Shown here piece by piece: positions 55,535 through 64,000 of a stretch of DNA of 64,000 nt. The notes under the pieces were generated by a model. That model worked only from the letters and a program-made list of their open reading frames with translations. It was not told where the DNA came from and ran no database searches. Every line of letters starts with the position of its first letter. Position 1 is the stretch's first letter. The stretch is taken from the NCBI GenBank assembly GCA_023213395.1, contig CM041465.1, positions 25,675,741 through 25,739,740 of the forward strand. Direction: 5' to 3'. This stretch comes from Cycas panzhihuaensis (lineage: Eukaryota; Cycadophyta). A program made the translations under genes and the position numbers.

Positions 55535-57601
55535 TTACTTCCTTCATATTCCTCACTTACACTTGCAATAGAGTCATCACTTCCCTCTCCCCCACAATCT
55601 ATGTGGTGAAGGAGATTGTCGAATTGGATTTAGAAATATTTTTAAGTTCTTATTATAATATATTTAGTATTATTTATTTTCCATTTCTCTTTTATAGGTT
55701 TGGAAATATAATACAAGGAGTTTTAAGGCCCGAGGATTCCAATCCTTTGGTAGCCATTTATCCTATCTCATTCTTCTTTTCTTTCCCCTCTTTTTGTCTA
55801 TTTAATAAGGGAAAATGCTGTCAAAAGTTTTTCAACTTTTAGAAGAATAATTATAAAGGGAGGTTCTACCTACTTTTTTAAAGAATTTAGAGTCATTTAA
55901 AATATCCATCATTATATACTCTCACCTTACCCATATTAGGATCCTGACAATAAAAGAATGATAAAAATTTCATATGGTATCTTATGATGATGAGATATTA
56001 GCAAGCTAAAATTTCTGTAGAAATAAAATCTATTTGCTAAAATTTATAGGTCTATAAAATTCTCTATAGATCTCTAATTAACCTAATTCTAATTTTCAAA
56101 GATGAGGCTCTAAGTCTAGTTTCTAGCACAAAAATTAACATCCAATTTCGTTGTCATGTAAGAAAGTTATTGTTATTTTAGTGAATAGTAGTTACTTTTA
56201 GTAAGAATTTTAGAAAAATATATTCTACCAACTTTGCAAGATAACAAAAAAAATTTCATAATTCATTTGCACTCAATTCTACTTCTTGAAGATTAAACTC
56301 TGAGCCTAGTTTGTGGAACAAAAATCAAGACTTAATTTCGTTATCATGTGAGAAAGTTATTATTATTGTAGTGAAGACTACTTCTTTTATATTAAAAAAA
56401 ATATGAAGAAATTTTCTTCCTTCTTTTTATAAGACTTAAAAGCCCATTGTAAAAGTGAGTAAAAACACACCTGGATTAGAGAAATATCTAGTGTCCTTAC
56501 TCACTTATCAAATTACATTTTAGTACTCCAAAATCACTTCAAGAAAGCACTCTAAAGACACTCCAAGCAAGCACTCTATTTTTAGTTATATGCACATTTG
56601 ATGCAAATTCAATAATCTTTTCACTCTCCCTAAAAGGAACGCATCACATACATTATTTTTTTCCATTTTATACTTATTCACACACTCGCCAAGGTTGAAA
56701 TATCTTAGTTGGAAAAATGTTATACCATAAAGGACATGCAAGTTTGAAGTTAAGACTGGATTAAACTGGAATATTAGTGAGGTTTGGTTAGCCATACCAT
56801 CGTGCCTCAATCAGGGATCATCTTAATAACTAATTAAGAAAATAGAAACTTTAATATAAGATTAAAATATACCCAATCCAATATCCATCATATCCATGGG
56901 TATATATATACCACTCTTTGGAGGAGGTATATAGCTACTTATTGGTGAAGTGGATGAGGATTGGGAGTACCTAGGCTCTCTTGTGACTTGGATTTCATCA
57001 CCAAGTATAATTACAAGTATTACAAGTGAAGGCCAATTTAATTCTACTAAAAGCCTAGGCATCCCTTCAACAACCTCAGCTATATATTAGACACAAGTTA
57101 TAGGTTATTATGTTGATTACATATCCTACATTTGAGTTTCAAGTTGTGTATACCCAATTATGTTAGCTTCCATATTGGCCTATAGTATTGTATATTGATC
57201 ACTTACTTATTTATAAAAAGTGATACATAGTATAATCACAATCATAATGATTCTCATATTCCTGCTACATCAGGTTAATATTTGTCATAAGTGCTAGTAA
57301 AAAATTTTCATCATAGTGCTTCTCATATTCCTACTACGTCATGTTAATATTTGCCACAAGTGTTAGTGGCCAATTTTTATCATAGTGCTTCTTATATTCC
57401 TATTGTGTTAGGTTAATATTTGTCACAAGTATTGGTGACTTTTCTCTAAGTTGCTCCCTTCATCTGTGAGTAATTGTTCTCACTTTTTCTTCCTTCTACT
57501 ATGCTACTTCATTATATCTTCCATTTGTAAATAGTGATTGGTTATTTATTTACATCACATTTATAGTCTCTTATTCATTTCTTCCCTTCTCAAAAGACAC
57601 C
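55535..57601 (+). other. E8 5' leader
   Basis: About 2 kb without coding signature, unusually long for copia. It contains a duplicated segment (56111 and 56301, offset 190) and three 69-base repeats at 57251-57445. Parts match the E5 leader in reverse (63214-63310; 63430-63520). Confidence 0.7.
57251..57445 (+). repeat. Three 69-bp tandem repeats just upstream of E8 gag
   Basis: Units start ttct(c/t)atatt at 57251, 57320 and 57389. Each contains 'ggttaatatttg(t/c)ca' and 'catagtgctt' or an equivalent. The last unit is shorter. Confidence 0.88.
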
Positions 57602-58620
57602 ATGTCTTTAAAGTTCAAGCAAAATATGAACTGCATTCTTAAAAGAAAAGAAAATTGGAACATGTGGTTCACTGGTGTCAGAAATGCTATGAAGTATAAA
57701 GGTCCTGATCACTTACAAATTATACTATTTGTTGCTACTACAACTACCACAACTACTTTTGGAGGAGGTGCTTCACTATCTCCTACTGAAGTTATAATCA
57801 AACACCAATGGGAACTTGATGATGATAAAATTTATGCAGGGACACTTCTTGTTACTAATTATTCCCTATATGATCTCATTGATGAAGATATACATAATAG
57901 AACATGGAAAGTTCTTAAAGTTCTTAAGAAGAATTTTGATACTAAATTAGACTTAGAATTTGTTTAGTTAGTTCTAAAGATGAACAAATTAAAAGATACA
58001 CAAGTGAGATAATCAATCTCCTTCATCCAATCAAGTAATCTATTGATAAAGATTTAAAAATTTAATATATTACATGGTCTTTCTTGATTCAGTCTCCATA
58101 TCCTAGATTACAAAAATCTACTAGGAAGTCTTTAATCTAGTGGCACTTTGAAGAACCTAAAATTTGAGGCTCTTACTGATAAGTTCATTGAATTTGATAA
58201 GACCTTTGATACCAACTTTGTCACTACATTAGATCCAATTGATGTTGCTTTTGAAGTGGAAGAATATCCTTTTTATACCAAAAATCAAGTTTAATACTCT
58301 CATAGAGGTGGTAATTCCTATGGGAGAGGTTGAGGTAGATAACAAGGATAATGTCCTCTTAGTCAACATGCTTCTCAATTCCAACAAAAATAATCTCAAG
58401 GCCAAGGCCAAAATAATCAACCTAGATCTAGATCCAGTAATCAGAGACAATCCAACTAGCCCTATACTTCTTATAGGACTAGAAATTAAATAATTGTGTG
58501 CCAAAGGTATAATAGAAAGGAACACTATGCCAAAAATTATAGAATTGCCACCAATAAACTACTAAGCTATCAACATCACCATAGTGTATATAATATTGAT
58601 AATACTTCTTTTGAAGATGT
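57602..58620 (+). pseudogene. E8 gag remnant
   Basis: The ATG at 57602 opens 121 codons: 'MSLKFKQNMNCILKRKENWN', WFTGVRNAMKYKG, then 'KVLKVLKKNFDTKLDLEFV' (57911-57964), the copia gag core. Then after stops 'DYKNLLGSL', 'FIEFDKTFDTNFVTTLDPID' and a Gly/Gln/Asn-rich stretch. The knuckle at 58497-58540 reads CQRYNRKEHYAKNY, a CCHC with two Cys and the Gly changed. It ends near FEDVLVE. Confidence 0.88.
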
Positions 58621-58769
58621 TTTGGTAGAATACAGTTTGCTCATACACACCTTCAAAGAATTGAGACTACATCATCAAATAATATTGATAGATCCACTAA
58701 GTATATTGAGGCTCATTTTGGCTATGCTTATTCAATTTTGCCTTTACCACTTAGAGTTGTAAATAGTGC

Positions 58770-59230
58770 CACCTCAAATACTTCATCTTGGATCATGGAT
58801 ACTAGAGTAACACAACATATGACTTGTCATTGCTAGTTCTTTTAAGATTTTGACTCTAAAGTTTATGGTGTTATACACATGGCTAACAAATCATCTCAAC
58901 TAGTCGAAGGACTTAGAATTATTTGCCTAAAACTCCCAGGCCTTCCATATTTTACCTTTGTTGATGTTTTATATATTCTTACTCTAAAGAAGAACCTACT
59001 CTCCCTATCCACTGTTGTCTCTCATGGATTTGATCTAAGTGTAACTATAAATAACCAAACACTCTGTGTCATTTACCCTCCTTCAAATATTATGGTTATA
59101 ACTGAAATTCTTGATGGTAAACTTTTTTACCTAACTGGCTTGCCATCCTCTGAAGCTAACTATGTTAATGATGACTCTGCTTTTACCATAATCCTAACTC
59201 CTCAAAAGTTATCCCAAGTGGCCCTATGGC
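58770..59230 (+). pseudogene. E8 protease region
   Basis: WIMDTRVTQHMTCH at 58791-58832 is the active site (usual W-I-x-D-S/T-G-A-T; here Gly-Ala is Arg-Val). The open stretch 58879-59271 follows with 'VDVLYILTLKKNLLSLSTVV', the connector to INT. Confidence 0.85.
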
Positions 59231-60000
59231 ATACTCGTATGGGCCATATCAAAATTGATCATTTAAGATAACTACATGCCATTCTTCCTAGTATGCCTAG
59301 GCTCTCCTCTAAGCCCTTCAAATGCAAAGCATGTATCATTACCAAATCTCGAATACAACTCTTTCCTCGTAGTCAATGGAAATCTAGCCAATCTTTGTAG
59401 CTTATACACTCAGATATATGTGGTCTTATGCCTACCCCTTCTCTTAAACATAAGTGGTACTATATTATTTTTATTAATGATTTTACCAAGAAAGTATGGG
59501 TTTCTTTTCTTACAAAGAAATCTGAATCATTTTCTATATTTTAAACTTTTAAGACCTATATAGAAAATGAACCTAGATTCAAGATCAAAATACTCATGAC
59601 TGATAATTGTAGTGAGTACACCTCTAATGAGTTTGAATCATACCTATGTCACTATGGGATCAAACATCAAACTATTATTATAGGTACACCCCAGTAAAAT
59701 AGAGTTACCAAGCGCATGAATAGGACCATCATGAATATGGTTTGTGTTATGCTAGTATATAAGAATGTCCCTATCTATCTTTGGGTTGAGGCTATTTGGA
59801 CTAGTATGTATTGCATCAACACTATTAGTGCCTCTAAGCTCGTCCCCTCTTCATATGAAATATGGTATGGACAAACCCTGCCTATCTTCCACTTTAGAAT
59901 TTTTGGCTCTACTTGTTATGCTTATATTTTAGAGGAACATAGAAACAAGATCTAAGATAGAGCCCTTAAAGACATCTTTGTTAGATACCCTTTAGACAAA
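59231..60000 (+). pseudogene. E8 integrase remnant
   Basis: WHTRMGHIKIDHLR and KCKACIITKSR form the zinc-binding part (59227-59350). Core: LIHSDICG (first Asp kept, 59404), MTDNCSEYTS (second Asp kept, about 59597), NRVTKRMNRTI, where the catalytic Glu is Lys (59701-59735). 'WVEAIWTSMYCINTISASKL' and 'FRIFGSTCYAYILEEH' close the domain. It ends near 59955 with a stop. Confidence 0.9.
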
Positions 60001-60600
60001 AAGGGGTATAAGTTTTTTCTACCTTCACAATGTAAAATTATCATTACTAAAGATATTATCTTTACAAAGATTAAAGATCAATTACTCAGACTTGACTCCA
60101 AAATACCTTCATACCAATTTAATGATGCTATTAAATTTGATGTCCAGATTATAAATTTTGGGGGGGGGGGGAGATGCTCAATAATTTCTCAAAATCTTGG
60201 AATCTCATAATATAGCCTCAAAGGATACAAGATGTGACTCCCAGCCAATATGTGCACATCTAGCACCATCATTTAAGAATAACCAATTTAAAAAAGGTAA
60301 AGCCATAGTAGAAGGATCATCTTCTCCAACATTAGTAAATGGCCCATCTTCTCCAACATCAGTAGCTGGCCCATCTTCTGTAACATCTTCCATTTCCTCT
60401 ATGTTAAACATTTCATATGATCCCTTTTAGGATTAAAATGAAGACCAAGAGGCTATGGAAATAAAAATCTCATTCCTAACTTGAGGTTTTCGTGAAGCCT
60501 ACCAGATACACAAGGACATACAACCAGATGAGGTAGAAAAAACTGACACTAAAACTACCCATAGAGAAAAGATATATGAATCACTTTCCATTAAGCTTGA
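60001..60600 (+). pseudogene. E8 INT-RT linker with 12-G tract
   Basis: 'SFKNNQFKKGKAIVEGSSSP' and three 'GPSS' units (60290-60390) match the E5 linker. A run of 12 G lies at 60160-60171. The linker is poorly conserved in copia generally. Confidence 0.78.
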
Positions 60601-61560
60601 ACCAATAGAACTACACCTTGATCTTAATGAAGATCCCCTTATATACTAAGAAGTTATAAATCATGTAGCTTGGAGAAATGCCATAAACGAAGGGTACCAA
60701 TCTCTTATCAAGAATGGTACATGTGAGCTTGTTGATCTACCACTTAGAAGAAAGGTAGTTCAAAATAAATAAATATTAAAAAATAAGTATAAATCATATG
60801 GCACCCTAGAAAAACACAAGGCAAGGTTGGTAGCAAAAAGATTCACGCAAAGGAAGACATCAACTACACTAAAATCTTTGCTCCTACAACCAAGTGGCCT
60901 ATAATCAGAACTCTTATAGCTTTGGCTGCTCAACACAGTTAGAAAATCCACCAACTTAATGTTAAAACTGCATTTCTCAATGGGGACCTTAAAGAAGAAA
61001 TTTACATGGTTTAACCAGAAGGATATGAGATTGTTAATTAGAAGCATAAGGTTTGTAGGTTCAAAAAGTCCTTGTAGATCCTAAACCAAGCCCCTCGTGC
61101 TTAGTTTACTAAGTTGTTTGAAGGAATGAGGTAGCTTGGATATGAGGTTTATGACTATAAAGAGATTGATGCAACACTATTCATCAAGTGCCAAAATGAT
61201 AAAGTCACTTACCTCTTAATCTTTATAGATAATATACTAATAATAGGGAATAGTGAATAGGTAATTAGCCAGTTGAAGAAGGACCTTGCTAAAACTTTTG
61301 AATTGTTTAACCTCAAGTTGATGAAATATTACTTGGAAATTAAAGTAAATCAAAAGAATAGCAAAATCTTTCTCTCTAAAGAAAAACATATTAACGATCT
61401 TTTGACAAAGTTTAAGTTGGAAGGTACTCGATCAATGGCTACACCTATGGAACCTAATGTTAAATTCTCAGCTGATGGTGACATTAAGGAGTTTAAGGCA
61501 ACACTCTATAGGTAACTTATAGGTAGTCTCATCTATACTATGAATACAAGGCTAGATATT
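60601..61560 (+). pseudogene. E8 reverse transcriptase remnant
   Basis: 'AWRNAINEGYQSLIKNGTCE' (60667-60730), 'YGTLEKHKARLVAKRFTQ' (60799-60850), KTAFLNGDLKEEIYM (60966-61010), 'KVTYLLIFIDNILIIGNSE' with YVDD changed to FIDN (61201-61257), then 'LMKYYLEIKVNQKNSKIFLS' and 'GSLIYTMNTRLDITY'. Frameshifts occur between the first and third pieces. Confidence 0.9.
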
Positions 61561-62131
61561 ACATACCATGTTAGCATTCTTATAAGATTTATGACAAATC
61601 CTAAGTAGAATCACTAGCAAGCTGTAATATGAGTGTTGAGGTACTTGAAGATGACTAATAAATATAGTCTATTATATAAGCCCAATGCAAAATTTAAACT
61701 CTATGCATAAATAGACTCAAAATTTGCCAAAGATAAAGACATAAAAAGATCTATATTTGGGTATATAACATTTCTTGGAATAGCACCAATGTCATGGAGA
61801 TCCAGATGGTAGAAGATAGTTGCATAGTCAACTACCGAAGCTAAATATATTATTACTTCTAACATAAGCAAGGAGGTGATATGGCTTAGAAAATTATTGA
61901 ATATATTAAATGCCACCCAAACAAGTTCTACTAGTTTATATATAGATAATCAATCTACAATCCAAATGGATAAAAATCTTATATTTCATGATCATACTAA
62001 ACATATAAGTATGAAAGTCCACATGATTAGAGAACTAGTTCATGATGGTATAATTCGACTGGAGTACTATCCCATAGTAGATCAAGTGGCCGATATCTTC
62101 ACCAAACCATTGAAGAGGGTGAAGTTTGAAT
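61561..62131 (+). pseudogene. E8 RNase H remnant
   Basis: 'VLRYLKMTNKYSLLYKPNAK' near 61636-61695, 'STTEAKYIITSNISKEVIWL' near 61825-61890, then the open stretch 61876-62133: 'LYIDNQSTIQMDKNLIFHDH', 'TKHISMKVHMIRELV', 'DQVADIFTKPLKRVKFE'. This is the usual end of copia pol. Confidence 0.92.
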
Positions 62132-62607
62132 AGTTCTAAAGGTAACTCGACCTTAGGGCCTCTATCTTTGATTGATTGAAGAAGATGACAATAAGACCAT
62201 CATACTCTATCTTATTCATGAAAACCCCTTATAAGTGGAGAAGGATAAGAATAAGTCTCTACTCTATCCCATTCGTGAAAACCCCTTGTGGATATAAAAG
62301 GATAAGGGTTATATCATTTTGGAAAATTAAAACATGTAAAATCCTAAAAATACATGGAAGATGACCAAATGGTATATGGAAACTCAATAGATTTTAGTTA
62401 TAAAATTTATTGTATTGATTGGATATCTAGCTTCATTTAAAAAGCCGCTTGAGTCAGGTTAGTAGATTAGAAAATTTATGAGTTTTCTTTCCCATGAGGT
62501 TTCCCACAAAAGTCTTATAGTAGTTTGTTTTGTAAGAGGTATAAATGAAGACCTCATATAATAGAATAAAATAGGATGAAATGACCTTCTACCATTGAGG
62601 TAGAGAT
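62132..62607 (+). other. E8 3' untranslated region with a 57-bp repeat
   Basis: 'tactctat(c)tt/cccattc(a/g)tgaaaaccccttgt/a' occurs at 62203 and again at 62260 (period 57). E5 has the equivalent repeat at about 42056-42142. The polypurine tract before the LTR is weak (gaggtagagat). Confidence 0.75.
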
Positions 62608-62905
62608 TGAAATAGGTTAATGTTATAAGGTCATTATATTAGTTGATTATTTCTAAAAAGTATCTTAAGTAAACTTTAAATTAGATTACTTAAGTGAAAT
62701 GTACTTTCATATACATTATGTCTAATTTCATTTCACCTAACTCTAATGCTCCATCTCTTAATATAAAAGTAAAAGCTCAATGGAAGAGGCTTATTCTTAC
62801 CTCTCCATTTTGTTAGAGCTACTCTCTTTCTCTTAAGTCTCTCTTGCTCCCATGTTTGCCTTTGTGTTTACTGCATGGAGATGAAGGATAAATCCACTCT
62901 TTTCA
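62608..62905 (+). repeat. E8 3' LTR
   Basis: tgaaataggttaatg...actcttttca, aligned with 55224-55520. It is followed by the duplication copy atggt (62906-62910). Confidence 0.94.
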
Positions 62906-62910
62906 ATGGT

Positions 62911-64000
62911 GATGATGAAGAAGTAGAAGAGATGATAGAAGTATGTGCTACTGACATATGTGGCTAGTACACTTGGCATAGTAAGGATATAGAAATAAAT
63001 GTTATGATAAAGAGGTAAGTAATGATTAAGTATTTTTTAATAATTATGAAAAATAGGTATAATCAATGATACAAGAATGAGGCCTAATATAGAGTTGGTA
63101 AAGAATGGTGATGTGTCATGCCACTAACCTCTAACGTATATCCAAATTAGGTGAGGTTTTGATACCTAAGACTTCTATTTATGATTAGAGCCTTCACCCA
63201 TGATACATACACCTACACTTAGTGATGAAATCCAAGTCATAATAGAGCCCAAGTACTTCCAATCCTCACCCAGTTCACTAGTGAGCAATTATATACCTCC
63301 TTTAAAGAGTCAAATGGTATGTGTGTATCCCATAGCTATAACAAATATTGGACTGAGTTAATTTTAATCTTGCATTAAGATTTTAGTTATTTCAGCTAGT
63401 TATTAGGATAATCCTTGAAAGGAATCTATAGGTATGGCTAACCTATTACTCCACTAGTATTCTGGTTAAGACTAGACCCAGTATAAAACTCACACCTGCT
63501 TTACGGCCCAGACTTTAGTCAACTGTGGTCTATTTCAACTAAGGTAAGTGCTCATACAAGTCAAGAACTGACAATATAAATCAAATATAATGGGTTCATT
63601 TTAGCAAATATGCAAATATGTTTATGTTTATATTACTAAAATGAATTGCTAATGTGTTAATGCTTACTTTTATGCTTTTGTCTATTAATGTGCATGTATA
63701 TAAATAGATATGTAAAGATGTTAAGTATAAACACCAGATTTTGTTATGATCAAGGTGTTTTACTATTATAATGAGTATTTTCTTTTCTTTTGTTATTTGA
63801 AAAGCCCCTTCTTTTTTATTAAGAAAAAATAAAAAATAAAAAAACTTAAAAATTTACTTATAAACTTACATTTTGATGAAGAGATAAAATATTAGGAAAA
63901 GTGAGAGGAATCTAAATCTTTTGTGAGAAACTTCTATATAGTCATACAACCATATAAAACGGTCAAAACATTTTAGTCTAAAATTTTACTCTCCCAAATT
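62911..64000 (-). other. E5 5' leader, running off the window
   Basis: No coding signal. On the minus strand segments match the E8 leader: 'gaggattgg(a/g)agtac(t/c)t' and 'gacttggatttcatca' (63214-63310 versus 56920-57005), and 'ggttagccatacc' (63430-63442 versus 56787-56799). No LTR or PBS of E5 is reached before base 64000. Confidence 0.7.

Larger units (their letters stand above)
55224..62905 (+). mobile_element. E8: Ty1/copia retrotransposon, full length, inserted in E5
   Basis: LTRs 55224-55520 and 62608-62905 (297 and 298 bp), perfect atggt duplication, PBS at 55523-55534, a 2-kb leader, gag, protease, INT, RT, RNase H and a 3' untranslated region: 7.7 kb in all. It is the same family as E5 but opposite in orientation. 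Coding frames hold many stops but all domains can be traced in order. Confidence 0.95.
41492..64000 (-). mobile_element. E5: Ty1/copia retrotransposon, split by E6 and E8, running off the window
   Basis: The 3' LTR is at 41492-41804. On the minus strand, pieces read from right to left: leader (62911-64000), gag (54123-55220), protease, INT, linker, [E6], RT and RNase H, 3' LTR. The same protein order and sequence as E8 shows it is the same family. Its leader matches the E8 leader in reverse ('tatgacttggatttcatcac' type sequence near 63214-63250 versus 56975-57000), so its 5' LTR should lie about 1 kb beyond the window. The left flank gattc (41487-41491) should reappear there. Confidence 0.88.

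Noticed and set aside
1-64000. Integrated plant pararetrovirus
   Set aside because: LTR pairs, TSDs, integrase in every coding element except E6 and E7, and no movement or coat protein signature.

Overview
This is plant nuclear DNA made entirely of LTR retrotransposons; I found no host gene, rRNA, tRNA or CRISPR array in the 64 kb. The evidence is Ty3/gypsy and Ty1/copia gag, protease, reverse transcriptase (RT), RNase H and integrase (INT) remnants, primer-binding sites (PBS) complementary to initiator tRNA-Met, 5-bp target-site duplications (TSDs) and long terminal repeats (LTRs). The density and depth of nesting suggest a seed plant with a large, repeat-rich genome. The species cannot be told from the window. 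Almost every coding region is broken. Most stops fall where relatives have Gln, Arg or Trp, and catalytic Asp/Glu are often Asn/Lys, as expected from C-to-T decay of methylated DNA.

Layout: I name eight elements E1-E8. E1 is a Tat-type Ty3/gypsy element on the + strand and hosts everything else. Its 5' LTR starts before base 1 and its 3' LTR is cut at 41491. First stack: E2, a small copia element (- strand, 3688-33982, 174-bp LTRs, TSD ccaca), sits in the gag/protease region of E1. E3, a large Tat-type gypsy element with 3-kb LTRs (- strand, 7015-31773), sits between gag and protease of E2. E4, a chromodomain gypsy element (- strand, 17963-24982, 1.1-kb LTRs), sits in pol of E3. This stack is four levels deep.

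Second stack: E5, a copia element (- strand, from 41492 past the right edge), sits in the 3' LTR of E1. E6, a non-coding LTR element (+ strand, 43931-52429), sits in the INT-RT linker of E5. E7, a gag-only LTR element (- strand, 46796-51367, TSD attac), sits in E6. E8, a close relative of E5 in opposite orientation (+ strand, 55224-62905, TSD atggt), landed on the gag start codon of E5.

Most notable content: E3 carries, antisense to itself between INT and its second RNase H, a gene-like unit at 12174-14097. It encodes a plant-mobile-domain protein with a predicted intron (13393-13513) that joins two reading frames in phase. A cluster of near-perfect hairpins (11800-12022) lies just upstream. 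Other points are the archaeal-type RNase H placed downstream of INT in E1 and E3, the gag-only E7 with an unrecognised basic tail, and an E6 LTR that appears to have absorbed an older PBS.
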